From Lepidostoma basale (Eukaryota > Arthropoda > Insecta > Trichoptera > Lepidostomatidae): a stretch of 64,000 nt of DNA. Each line of letters starts with the position of its first letter. Position 1 is the first letter of the stretch. Where the stretch lies: assembly GCA_022606425.2 (NCBI GenBank), contig JAHDVF020000675.1:248001-312000 (forward strand). Reading direction: 5' to 3'. Shown here in pieces: positions 1 to 9,600 of the stretch. The notes beneath the pieces were generated by a model that searched no databases, had not been told where the DNA came from, and saw only the letters and a list, made by a program, of their open reading frames with translations. The position numbers were made by a program, and so were the translations under genes.

Positions 1-274
1 AATTGTTTCTTGAAAAGTGATATAAAACTTCAAATTAAATATATATTTTAATTTTATAGAAGTATTATTATGCATAATATTATACTAACATTTGATAATT
101 TTCAACCAAGGCAAAATAAGTCCCTCAGATAAAATATTTAAAAAATATATATGGGTGTTTTCACCAACATTCGTTTTATTCAATATTGTGTATTGAAGAT
201 AGAGTTTTAGGTCATTTCTAGAACATTTATATATTCTTAAGTTTTTTATTTGAAACGCCGCTATATAATAAATA
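1..274. other. AT-rich stretch, nothing recognised
   Basis: No coding or repeat signature seen before the inverted-repeat element that begins near 275. Confidence 0.4.
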
Positions 275-535
275 ATTCGCCTCTTTGCGAGAATAACGTG
301 ACATTTCGAAAAAAAGTCTTTTTTTTATCCAATAATCAAATCCGCCGTGTTCAACTTTATTTTCAACAAAAACATGGTATTTTTAAAGTGAAAGACAGAG
401 AATTTATGAGGGAAAGAGACAATACAACAGTGGTATATTGTGTTGTCACGTTATGTCTTTCAGACGGGTATCTTATTTCATTTTTCAATTTTTAAATTTT
501 TCGAGATAACACGTTATTCTCGCAAAGAGGCGATT
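275..535. mobile_element. MITE-like unit with 24-bp inverted ends
   Basis: Bases 277-300 (starting TCGCCTCTTTGCGAG) recur as an exact reverse complement at 510-533, with about 210 bp between. The flanks are similar AT-rich sequence (AATAAATAATT and TTACATAAATA), so a target duplication is possible but not clean. A short open frame inside (250-495) has no recognisable domain. A non-autonomous DNA transposon is the best reading; the superfamily is unknown. Confidence 0.5.
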
Positions 536-560
536 ACATAAATATCGATTTATTTAATTT

Positions 561-668
561 CTATGAAATTGTCGCAATAGCTGTTTCTCACTAAAACTAA
601 TTGATTATAACACCTGATGAAGCCAAAATCGGTTGGAGAAACAGCTATTGCGACCTTTCTTTGAAATG
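561..668 (+). repeat. Foldback repeat, ACAGCTGT family, hammerhead-like motif
   Basis: A roughly 19-bp inverted repeat (571-589 against 636-655) encloses CTGATGA (614-620), a hairpin with arms AGCCAA and TTGG, GAAAC (638-642) and a degraded palindrome ACAGCTAT. The same layout with intact ACAGCTGT occurs near 2.8, 30.1, 48.2-48.3 and 57.3 kb. Confidence 0.55.
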
Positions 669-719
669 AATATAAATAATTTTTAAATAATAATTAAATA
701 AAACGATGTTTTTTTAATT

Positions 720-860
720 ACTTCCTTTTGTCTTTATTTCGACAGCGACCGGTTTCGCCAGGCTCGCTGGCATCGACAGACTGGTGACACTATTGCAAAC
801 TTAAATGATTTTTTTATTTAATTATTATTTAGTATGAACTTCCATCAAGAGATTTCAGTA
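720..860 (-). repeat. Dispersed repeat, ACCGGT family, hammerhead-like motif
   Basis: Read on the minus strand: CAGT, CTGTCGA (773-779), hairpin GCCAG-CGAGC-CTGGC, GAAAC (752-756), palindrome ACCGGT, C, then GCTG, which can pair with the leading CAGT. The flank, with GTCGAAATAAA and ATCGTTTTATTT, recurs at 17.2 and 41.8 kb. Bases 832-853 resemble the conserved end of the short unit at 27.98 and 43.02 kb. Confidence 0.55.
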
Positions 861-1181
861 AAATCATTTGATTGTCCTAAATAATTTGTAATAACAGCGT
901 TACGTTAATACAATTGAAGCATCATAGTGTTTCAGTCAAATTAAGGGATTATGTAAATAGTTAACATAAATTTTATTCAAAGTCTTCATTATTGAAAATC
1001 TCGCCTGTCCTAACAAAGCGGCTTCTTTTTATTTGCTTGAGTAGGATAATAAAATAGTTATACAAATGAAAATCCCTCGAACGAACAATGCCTAATATCA
1101 TATAATATTATAAATTATCTCATCTGTGCACGATTAGTAGCACAACTGTAAAATATTATTCAATTGTCTAAATAAACTAAA
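861..1181. other. AT-rich stretch, little recognised
   Basis: The only item noticed is a relic (about 915-935, minus) of the GAAACACTATGAT flank seen beside the ACAGCTGT foldbacks at 30, 48 and 57 kb. Confidence 0.3.
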
Positions 1182-1440
1182 CTTACGTACTAACCATCAC
1201 GCCACCTCCCCGAAGGGGTTGGCAGAGAGGATGGTCCTGCCATACGTCTATCCTGACATATCTCTCCAGATTTCTCTGCATTTATAGATTGTAAAAATAA
1301 CGCTTGTCGATTTTTCCGACTTGACGAATTCATGATTTTGGCCATGGCATGCTTTCCTCGGTCGTCTACGGCTTCTACTTCCACCTACACTGCTTTTATA
1401 TGATTTTTGAACCATACATCTCTCATACATTCTTATTTCC
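1182..1440 (-). mobile_element. Diverged R-LINE-like C-terminal relic
   Basis: The minus strand ends in a stop overlapping GGCGTGATGG followed by GTTAGTA, like the R-LINE tail. The frame before it reads ANPFGEVA, and further upstream RRRPRKA, equivalent to SAYPFGETA and RGRPRKTWHDQ in better copies. It is broken by frame changes and is clearly older than most R-LINE copies here. Confidence 0.55.
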
Positions 1441-1730
1441 AAACGATCTCAGAGAGAGTATTTTTCTCGGCGCTACATCTCGGTGTGGGACTTGGCCTCC
1501 ACCACAACAGACCTCTACTGGCTCCTGTTCCTGGTCATCTCTCTCCATTCTCCATATCTTTCTTAATTCTCCCAGTCATCTTCCACGCAGCTCACCTATT
1601 TCTAATTTGGTCTGCCTTGGTCTCTTTGCGTGCGGCACCCATTTGGACATAATGTTCGGTACTCTATCCTCTGGCATTCTTTCATCGTTGGCGTTGTAAC
1701 AGAATTTCATCACTGTTTCTTGGTTAATCA
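1440..1730 (-). mobile_element. LINE C-terminal relic, second lineage
   Basis: On the minus strand PEDRVPNIMSKWVPHAKRPR resembles the post-RT tail of a non-LTR reverse transcriptase (basic region with an RP-rich block). Frameshifts follow. No tail of its own is seen because it abuts the R-LINE-like relic. Confidence 0.45.
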
Positions 1731-1754
1731 GTACTCAAAGCCCATTTTTATTTA

Positions 1755-1960
1755 TTTATTCCGACTGCCAGACCAAAGGTCCCGGGTTTGATCCCTGCGA
1801 CGGCAGTGTGATTGTCAAACTGTCTTTGATTTCGTGTAGAATTCACGTGAAAATAAAATGGCGTAATACTAGCTACTTATCACATGTCACGAGAATCAAT
1901 ATATAATATTAACTAAATCAAATGGTATAGGTATAGTGATTGGACTCAATCGAACTATTG
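1755..1960 (+). mobile_element. tRNA-derived SINE, 5'-truncated
   Basis: Box-B-like GGTTTGATCCC (1790-1800) is followed by the family body (GGCAGTGTGATTGTC, GTGTAGAATTCACGTGA, ATAAAATGGCG, CACATGTCACGAGAATCAA) and a tail ending in a variant of TTCAAACGACCTGTT. The box A region is lost. Confidence 0.7.
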
Positions 1961-2099
1961 TATTAAAAAAAATATTGATCATTTTTTATTTTTTATTATC
2001 TAAATAAATTCTAAATATTTTGATTCAATTAACCGTATCACAAAGTTGTCGCTAGTTATAAGAGTGGTGCTTGTAAATAATTGAAAGATTTGCCACTTA

Positions 2100-2360
2100 A
2101 TAAATGGCACAATTAACGGGAGGTTAGTTGGTGGGGTATCCAGTTCACGCTCATTAGGTGCCACCGACGATCACGGCGGCTCTAATGAGACAGGATGCAG
2201 GAGTTATTAGCGGTGTCTTATCATCGTTTGCACATCATATTTCATTGGCGCATCACCCGCCGATATTTGCGAACTATAAAAGCATCATTACTCTAACGAT
2301 AAATGCTGAGTTTAGACGCAGAGTTTACTTAAATATCTATAAATTTACAAACATAATATT
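2100..2360. other. Unique-looking sequence, higher GC
   Basis: No repeat or coding match was noticed. It contains GC-richer bases around 2120-2260. Confidence 0.3.
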
Positions 2361-2369
2361 AAAAATTTA

Positions 2370-2575
2370 CAGCTATACCGAAGGTGCCGAGTTCGATTCC
2401 CAGCGATAGCAGTGTGATTGTCACACTGTCATTGGTCTGATGTAAAATTCACGTCACAACAAAATGGAGAAAGATTGGCTACCTTTCACTTGTCATGAGA
2501 ATCAATATACAAGTAAAAGCTTAAAACAAATAGTATATAGTAATTGGGTGCAAACGACCTGTTATAGAAAAAATA
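2370..2575 (+). mobile_element. tRNA-derived SINE, tail type 1
   Basis: Box-B-like GAGTTCGATTCCC (2390-2402), the shared body with GTGTGATTGTCACACTGTC, and the tail AATTGGGTGCAAACGACCTG. The 5' box A half is degraded. Confidence 0.7.
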
Positions 2576-2749
2576 TATATAATAACTAATCAATGATGAA
2601 ACACATATATAGTCGTCCCCATTTATTAAAATAGTTCCAATATTGATTTAGATTTTCCGAACTCTTGATTATACTCGTATTATACATTGCATTTTTAGAC
2701 AATATATTGTTTTGGCCAAATATTATTTCAATATATAACCCTAATATTT

Positions 2750-2860
2750 CTGTTTACGTAGTTGTTTGTAACACCTGATGATGCCAACATATCTTGGCGA
2801 AACAGCTGTCGCAACAATCTCATAAAAATACATTGTGATACGAATGTATAATAAAAATGT
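2750..2860 (+). repeat. ACAGCTGT family repeat, hammerhead-like motif
   Basis: CTGATGA (2775-2781), hairpin GCCAA...TTGGC, GAAAC (2799-2803), palindrome ACAGCTGT, then C (2810). No inverted partner was found beside it, unlike other members. Confidence 0.6.
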
Positions 2861-2989
2861 TTCAATATTTAAATATCATTTAATTGTATTTTTTCAAATA
2901 AATTATGCAAAAGGAGAGAATACATAAATTGAGTCTACGCAACAACGCAGAAGAAGAAAAATGATAAATTTAAAATCATTACTAAATTT

Positions 2990-3150
2990 TAAATATTAAA
3001 ATAATGAAATATTAAAATCAAATTACGTTATGACGAAACATGTCATTCTCATAAAATATATAATCATAAAATTTCTAGAAAACAGACGTTTTCATTCGTT
3101 TTAAGTATTTAATATGGAGTTTTACATCATTATTCAAGAAACAAAGTCAT
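2990..3150 (+). repeat. ACATGT foldback family, half copy
   Basis: GACGAAACATGTCATTCTCA, then TTTCTAGAAAACAGACG, then CATTCG and TTTAATATGGAGTTT. The same ordered blocks recur at 16.8, 23.5, 28.9, 31.9-32.3 and 50.2-50.7 kb. Confidence 0.6.
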
Positions 3151-3378
3151 TGAGTATTGTCTACATAGCTCATAAAATCATTTTATTAATTCCATGTATT
3201 TATCACTCATTTTGGAGTTTTACCCTCTACTTATGGTGAACAACGTATTAAGCTACATCAATTACCTTAACATATTATACTGAATTCATTTGGGTACATA
3301 AACAACAGCGCCTTTGTTTCTCACTACTTTTAATAACACGGAATACAAAAATGGCAAATAAAATAATAATACTAAATA

Positions 3379-4282
3379 AGTAACTAACTAACCATCACGC
3401 CGTCTCCCCGAAGGGGTAGGCAGAAAGAATGGACAGCCACACCTTTCTTTCCTGACATATTTCTCTCGCTTCCTCCACATTCATACATCGTGTCATGCAC
3501 GCGCGTCGATTTCTCTGACTCCTCACATGGCCGTAATTCAATATTTGATTTATTTGATCGTGCCACGTTTTCCTCGGTCTTCCTCTATTTCTGGTACCAT
3601 TTACATCATTAACATATATTTTTTTTACCATTCTTTCTTCATTCATTCTTTCCATATGTCCAAACCATCTTAATGATCCTTTCATTATTTTGTTCATGAC
3701 ACCATCATTCGCACCGCATTCACTTCTTATATTCTCATTCGACACTCTATCATACACAGAATATCCACATATTCGTCTAAGAGATCTCATTTCTACTGCA
3801 TTTATTCTACTTTCATCCTTCCTTTGCCAGTTCCATGCTTCGCTTCCATACATAAGGGTCGGTAGAAGAACATCATTGTGCACTGCCATTCTAGCTTTTT
3901 TGGATAGGTTTTTGTTTGCGATGACAACTTTAAGTGCACCATTCACTTTGTTGCCTGCCCCAACCCTTCTTTCAATATCCCTCTCCACTCGCCCATCTCT
4001 TGTAAACATACTACCTAAATACACGAACTCAACTACTTGCTCCAAATTTTCACCATTCACGCTAATGTTGCAGACTGTCATGGTTTCTTCCTTTTCAAAA
4101 AATCATTACCTTGGACTTATTAACATTCATCATCAGATCATTTCGCATGCATACCTCATACATACAATTCACCAGGACTTGTAGTTCATGCTCGTTGTCA
4201 GCAAGTAGGACAGCGTCATCCGCATACAAGAGACAGCTTACTGACACTCCGCTCATTTTGGCACCTACATCCAACCCTTTCA
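3379..4282 (-). mobile_element. R-LINE, longest copy (RT end and C-terminal domain)
   Basis: A 5'-truncated non-LTR retrotransposon. From about 4235 down on the minus strand it encodes LLYADDAVLLAD, the reverse transcriptase catalytic box, so palm motif C is present. A length change in a T run near 4090-4100 breaks the frame. From 4081 to 3395 there is an open 228-codon frame: VYLGSMFTRDGRVERDIERR, then LLPTLMYGSEAW, RSLRRICGYSVYDRVSNENI, SLRWFGHMERM, RGRPRKTWHDQIN and finally SAYPFGETA. The stop (TGA) lies about 10 bp from the tail, which on this strand is GGTTAGTTAGTTA. A very short 3' UTR and a tetranucleotide tail fit RTE-like elements, but the clade was not tested. Its 5' break abuts the palindrome at 4288. 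Confidence 0.85.
3395..4081 (-). pseudogene. LINE reverse transcriptase, C-terminal fragment (228 codons)
   Basis: Longest uninterrupted R-LINE frame in the window. It covers the thumb and connection region after YADD through the natural C terminus. It is shared, with losses, by about 20 other loci here, so it serves as the local reference. It lacks the endonuclease and most of the RT palm, so it cannot be an autonomous protein. Confidence 0.75.
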
Positions 4283-4287
4283 GCTAT

Positions 4288-4492
4288 AATAATACACTTA
4301 AAGTAATTTGTATTTACACCACTTTATTTGGTAACACTAACCGGTTTCTCCCCGCCGCGCCGGAGCTTCGTCAGGTGAGAGAGTAAACTCTCTCACCTTC
4401 CTGACGAAGCTACGGCGGGAGCGAAACCGGTTGGTGTTACAAAAAAGGTTGTGTAAATACAAATTACTAAAAGTGTATTATTATTTTATTTA
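4288..4492. repeat. Palindromic foldback, ACCGGT family
   Basis: An inverted repeat of about 200 bp centred on 4376-4396 (GTGAGAGAG...CTCTCTCAC). Each arm carries CTGACGA, a GC-rich hairpin, GAAAC and ACCGGTT: plus motif at 4401-4432, minus motif at about 4345-4375. Outer arms read TTTGTATTTACAC and its complement. The minus arm has the flank AATAAAGTGGTG shared with repeats at 13.5, 19.7 and 21.0 kb. Confidence 0.7.
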
Positions 4493-4676
4493 ATAATTTC
4501 AAACCACAAATTAAGTGCTTCATACGAAAGTTTACAAAAATTTTACATTAGCTGAATATAAGATTTTTAATAAGAATATTCAGCATCATATTATCATCAA
4601 AGATACTAGAATAATGGATCAATATCTGAATGTTGGTTCACGACAATGAACCAGCTTACGCTTACTTGCTTACTCG

Positions 4677-4955
4677 TCAATATTTGGCCAAACGCATGAC
4701 CACAACGCAGCAGTAGCTCCGTATTTCCCTGATTTACACCCTAGGACATATTTATCTTTCCGAAGATCAAACGAAAATTGAAAAAAAGTTTTGACACCAT
4801 TGGATAAAACAAAAATCAAAGGAGATACTGAGCACCATCTCAAAATCCGAGATCGTTTGATGTTTTGAACAATGTAGAAAGCGGTGGCATAAGTGCGATT
4901 TATCCGTCGGAAATTGCTTAGAAGGTACAAAATTGAAATTGGTCAATAAATAAAC
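4677..4955 (+). pseudogene. mariner-type transposase, C-terminal relic
   Basis: With frame changes the plus strand reads VAPYFPDLHPRTYLSF, a decayed YSPDLAPCDFFLF box (third catalytic Asp region). It then reads LSTISKSEI, CFEQCRKRWHKC and LEGTKLKL, matching the end of mariner transposases such as the intact copy at 40 kb (FEDWKKRWHKC). The N-terminal half is absent and several stops are present. Confidence 0.6.
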
Positions 4956-5019
4956 ATTGAACGCTAAGGCATTAACACTTTAGAATTCCATAGTTATATA
5001 CTTAGGAAATTGAAAAATG

Positions 5020-5245
5020 TTGTTTTATCCACTATTTAATAAAAAATATTTAAAAACACAACACGTTTCGGAGGATACCTCCATCTTCAGGTATAAAAAT
5101 ATAATAAAAACTAAACAACGAAAGATTTTATTTGTTTAGTTTTTATTATATTATATTTTTACACCTGAGATGGAGGTATCCTCCAAAATATGTTGTGTTT
5201 TTTAAATATTTTTTTTATTAAATAGTGGATTAAACAAAGTTTTTT
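5020..5245. repeat. Palindromic foldback with CTGAAGA/GAAACGTGTT motif
   Basis: An inverted repeat of about 215 bp. Outer arms are TTATCCACTATTTAATAAAA and its complement; inner arms carry CTGAAGA, hairpin GGAGG-TAT-CCTCC and GAAACGTGTTGTG on the minus strand, with a mutated version on the plus strand (5164-5197). The centre is a second AT-rich inverted repeat. Confidence 0.65.
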
Positions 5246-5990
5246 AATTTCCTAAGTAAATAAACAAAAATTTAATTTAATAAATGAGCAAAGCGGTTTC
5301 TATTTTATAAAACTTTATATACGTATCAAAAGTATCCATTCCTAGAGACTGAAAATTAATAAAATCTTGGAATTGGAAACAATATTGAATATTTTAGACA
5401 TTTGATGACGTTGATAGGCTTGGCATAAAAGTGATTTATTTTTAATATTAAACATATTTCAATGAAAGTTTCTAACTTTATACTGAAATCAGGCTGAAAA
5501 TGGATTTCGAAATATTAAAGTCGCACAGGCTTTGTCGAAAAAAGGCAGGGTGATTGCGAGGCGACATTTCTAAACCGCATTTAAATCTGTCGACAACGGG
5601 TTTTATCCAGCTAATAAATAAAACATTCGCGAAAGTTTTGCAAATTTGAAAAAAACTTTGTTTTCAAAAGGCAAGAGACAAAGAAGAGGGGCACACAACT
5701 TTGCCCACGTAGAACGTGAAATTGACGGAATTTATGAACTATGCGAAAGTATATACCTATTACTTTTCCTTCTGTGGGAGTCCTTAAAATATTTTTTTTA
5801 TTATTACCGCCCATATTAAAACAACACGCTATTTTATAATATTATCATACAAAAAATACTTGAGATTTGAACTAGTATGGAAAAATTTTTGGTGTTTTAA
5901 TAGAGGTAGGTATACAATACATATTCTGTATGAAAAAATACATATTAAAATAATGTTAATGTCTATGATATTGGGTTTATTTAATAGATA
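5246..5990. other. No recognised feature
   Basis: AT-rich sequence with a GC-richer block at 5520-5600. Short open frames here have no recognisable domain. Confidence 0.3.
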
Positions 5991-6004
5991 ATTTTATGCC
6001 ATTA

Positions 6005-6225
6005 TTGCTTAAATATGATTTCGGGCATATGAGCGCCACGGCTACCTCGAATGAAGCGCAATTGTCATTTCTGTGGATGCGTATTATCCACTAGAGTGTA
6101 CATGGTACGAAAATGATCCATGGTCTTCCGAATAACTTGCTTTGATGGACGATTATGTCGACTGTAAAACGGACGAAGTGTACGATAAGTTTGGCGAACC
6201 CAACCATGATTTTTAAAATAAATTT
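6005..6225 (-). pseudogene. Transposase N-terminal helix-turn-helix relic
   Basis: The minus strand reads KNHGWVRQTYRTLRPFYSRH followed by NRPSKQVIRKTMDHFRT and LVDNTHPQ, then a stop and frame loss. This pattern (Y..L.PFY..HNRP....I......F....LVDN..P) is the DNA-binding start of a Tc1/mariner-like (DDE) transposase group common in insects. Only about 60 codons remain. Confidence 0.6.
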
Positions 6226-6844
6226 TCCCAATTTGATAGCATTGATCTGACGTCAGTCTATTTATGGTAAAATGGCAAAACGTATTGACTACAAATCAAC
6301 TGTTAAATTGACAGTCTTTAGAAACAATTTTGTCAGCTTAAAAACCAAACCTCTAAAAAAATACCTTATATATACAAAATGATCTAAAAAATATGGGTTT
6401 TAAACCATCGGATGCCGTAATTAGTACTTGTTTCGATTATTTATGAAATTATTTACCTTAATATATGATAATTCCAATGCAGTTACATATTTGATTAGGG
6501 GAAGGGGGGCAAAGTGGGGTCCTTAAGGTTTGATGACTCTTAAAATCGGCTATTGAAGATCTACATATCCCATTTAAGCTGAAATTTATAGTTTGATATC
6601 TGATGTATAATTTTGCATATAAACTTTCATTTTAATATTGTAAATTTTGGCTCTATGAGCAATTTTATGAAAAGTGGCATTTGCCCCACTTTGCCCCGGT
6701 ATGTGGGGCAAAGCGGGATAGCAAGAGGGGCAGAGTGGGGTATACAATTAATGATTAAGCAAAACACTGGATTTATAAAAAAAAAAAAAATTATTTATAA
6801 AAATTACCAGTTATAACAATTGAAATGAAAATCAGAATCTAATG

Positions 6845-7745
6845 ACTATTTATCAACGCACATAGCACACATATGAGTCGCTTCATCATCCTCTTCATCC
6901 TTCCCTGCTCAAGAGCAGGGAGACCATAGATTGCACTTAATGCACTTGGTCCATCCCTCTGATGACTGAGAAGATTGATAAAACGGAGCATCTTCTACAG
7001 CGCCCTTGAGATGAGCAATTCATAAAAATGGCGCTTTATAAATTATCCAATTTATTATTATTATTATTATTATTATAGATAGCCACAGTAAATGCAATTA
7101 GCATCTTCATTACATGAGGATGTATTTGAAGTCGTATTTTCTTTATAAGGCTTTACTGTTTTTTTCTGTTTTCCTTTTGATTTTTTTAATCAGTCATCAA
7201 TTTTCCTCTTTCTGCAGATGTTGAAGTTCCCACCTGCCGTTTACCGGTGGAAGCAATAATTATGGAGTGGCTTTTGGGAACTGTAGAAACACCTGTTTCA
7301 TTTACATTGGATACACGATGTGCAATTGTTTATGTTTGTCATAAACCTCCTCCAAAAGCTCGTAATATTTTCCGACAGCCTCTCTGTTAAAACCCATAGC
7401 TCTGTTTGCGGAGGACTTCCTGTAGTTACTATTTGGGTGCCTCTTCAAGAAACCCTTCAGCCAGTCTACTCCTGCTAGAGTTTTATCTGTATTCAATTTT
7501 TTTCTGCGACCTCGTACGTGAGCCTTCTCAGTTCAAAGGATGTCGGACCATGAAACCTCCCTTCAATCGTTTTTGTATATAAACCTGTTTTTCCTCTTGT
7601 TTTTTTAGAAAATACAGTTTTATAACAGTCCAGCTTTTCCTAAAAATAGTATTATCAGAGTTACTCCGATTCTGACGAACATATCGTTCAAGGGTTGTTT
7701 GTGGAACGCCATGGACCTTTTATGCTTTTTTCCATCATTAATTTA
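6845..7745 (-). pseudogene. pogo-like transposase, broken, catalytic domain missing
   Basis: Minus-strand blocks in order: VHGVPQTTLERYVRQ (about 7725-7680, psq-type helix-turn-helix); then, after a frame change, AGVDWLKGFLKRHPNSNYRK (about 7490-7430, CENP-B-like second DNA-binding domain); then RAMGFNREAVGKYYELLEEV. Next come VSTVPKSHSIIIASTG, KRQVGTSTSAERGKLMTD, CIYC and SEGWTKCIKC (a C-terminal zinc-binding end) and THMCAMCVDK before the stop. Between GKLMTD and the zinc end roughly the whole DDE core is missing. Frameshifts and a LINE scrap (7002-7078) add to the damage. Confidence 0.75.
7002..7078 (+). mobile_element. CR1-like LINE, 3' end scrap inside pogo element
   Basis: CGCCCTTGAGATGA, AAAAATGGCGCTTTATAAA and an ATT repeat match the 3' end of the LINE at 29.03-29.35 kb. 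It interrupts the zinc-finger end of the transposase, so it arrived after the pogo element. Confidence 0.65.
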
Positions 7746-8320
7746 TTCCATTTTACTCGATACAATACTCTGTACTGCTTTTTTCATGGATTATGGAGAC
7801 CAAGATTGTTGGTTTACGGATTTTTTACAATTCCGAACCATTTGGTCTGAAACAAACATATACATTGATATAATAACATGATTATTAAATTCAGAAAATA
7901 ATAAGACGCAAAGTGGGTACCTCATTTCAGTAGTACCCCACTTTGCCCCAATCGCCTTGAACAACAAAACACGGATAGCGCCATTTTACCTTCGTTTATC
8001 AGCAACTCTGAAGTTGAGGCGTTTAATCTGATAGAGTTCACCGAATGAACCAGTGATATTTCACCCCGATCGCAGCACTACATCCCAAAATGATTCCACG
8101 CTGAATTTAGACGAAACTTTTAACCACAATGTAATTTTACAATAAATCACCGAAAACAAAAAAATCCAGCTAGCGGCAGCGTGCGACGGCGTTCAATGGT
8201 ATGAACTGACTACATACCAATCACCGAGCGTCATTTGAATTTAGATGCGACCGTTAATTTGTCCAATAACATGGGTATCCCTCTTTGCCCCGGGACCCCG
8301 CTTTGCCCCCTTCTCCCCTA

Positions 8321-9160
8321 CTTCCGTTCAGTGTACTCAGACTTAAGGCAAAAATAATAGACATGTCATCGACGTATCAAACGAAATATAAATATATTTT
8401 AATAGATTATTTTTAGAGAAACTTGAATGTAATAGAATAATCCGATTATTTTACTTTTATATACTTTTGCTGGTACTATTTATAAAAATTTATTTTAGGT
8501 GTATTTTTGTAAGTTTTTTATAATATTTGTATTTAGAAAACAAGATAAAAATGTTGTGTTATTGTTCCATTGTTATCAAAGGTCACGTCTTGCATTAAGA
8601 ATATATTTCCAAGATTAAAAATTAAAGTTTTCATTAATTAAGTAGTCAGAAGTTGAAAACTCTGTATATTTACTGTGTATATACCCCATAAATACGTAGG
8701 TACACGACTAATAGGTATAAAGACTATAATGCAAAAACTTTTTCCAACTTTCATTTAAAAAACGGCTGTAATAAAATTTTAAATGAGCCTTGACTTTTAA
8801 GCTCTCTAAAGTTTTCCCGTATTTCGAAATAAGAGAAGGGCTTTTAACGTTGACACAAGCAAGGATTTGGCGTTGTAAGGAAAATAATTTGACTAAAGCG
8901 CACATATTTCGTACATTTTATTACTCTGGCTGCCTCAATTTTGTCAAAACTTTCTTGTTATTGAAATATTATCTCCCGAATTTTCATTCTCTTGTTTTTT
9001 GTTCATCTCTGTACGCGTTCAGGATGCAATTTGAACTTAAAATAAATTTCACAATATCAAATAACGCGTTGCTTTTGAAAAAAGTTTTTTTTTATCTGAT
9101 TTTAGTTCAGGCTAAAATTGAATATCCAATGAAAATGCATTTTTAATGAAAAAATTTGTT
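8321..9160. other. No recognised feature
   Basis: AT-rich. Overlapping open frames on both strands at 8.7-9.15 kb have no recognisable domain and are probably chance. Confidence 0.35.
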
Positions 9161-9162
9161 TA

Positions 9163-9490
9163 TAAGGATTAATTGTATCTCAATAGAGACGAAGATGTAA
9201 ATGTTTTTTGAGAACAGAATATGGTGGTCGAGGCGCTTACAGGACTTATGACCTGTCATTGGTTGGGTTAAGCGATCGCTTTAAGTTAACTACATTCCCC
9301 ATCCGCCCTTCTTACGACCACCACGTCTGACAAATTTTTGGAAGATGTATATATGCTACAATGTTGAGGAACACTTCACATTTTTTAGTTCAATCTACAC
9401 TAGCGCCATCCATTAAGATTGGGTGTAAGCATTAAGCAGAAAATCTTTATTAATGCAATGTGAATTGTAACATTGTAGCATATACTCATT
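9163..9490 (+). repeat. LIR repeat family, copy a
   Basis: Starts ATAAGGATTAATTGTATCTC, then AATAGAGACGAAGATG, GGCGCTTACAGGACTTATGA, CCTGTCATTGGTTGGGTTAA, GCGATCGC, CCACCACGTCTGACAAA, TTCAATCTACACTAGCGCC. Four other loci (12.2, 23.7, 44.6, 47.2 kb) carry the same ordered blocks. It has no convincing coding capacity. Confidence 0.75.
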
Positions 9491-9600
9491 AGGGTGTCCC
9501 TTATTTTTCAAAGTTTTAATTTTACAATGCATAGGCTATTGTTTTATTCATTTGGGCCTAAAACATCCGAAATTTTTTTTTTACCTTATTCGGAACAGTG

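Larger units (their letters stand above)
6498..8318 (-). mobile_element. pogo/Tigger-like DNA transposon, internally deleted
   Basis: The ends are inverted repeats: GGGGAAGGGGGGCAAAGTGG at 6498 and, on the other strand at 8318, GGGGAGAAGGGGGCAAAGCG. Both ends are flanked by TA (6496-6497 and 8319-8320), the target duplication of the Tc1/mariner/pogo superfamily. Further copies of the GGGGCAAAG(T/C)GGG motif lie inside at about 6685-6740 and 7915-7950. The coding remnant on the minus strand is pogo-like but lacks its catalytic core, so the element is dead. Confidence 0.8.

Noticed and set aside
2775..2810. Rho-independent terminator reading of the hairpins
   Set aside because: Context is eukaryotic, and the hairpin lies between conserved single-stranded blocks rather than before a T run.
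3690..4184. 164-codon plus-strand frame
   Set aside because: It is the antisense shadow of the R-LINE C-terminal frame; equivalents recur opposite other R-LINE copies.
8790..9146. 118-codon open frame on the plus strand
   Set aside because: Low-complexity, AT-driven composition with no domain and an overlapping frame on the other strand.
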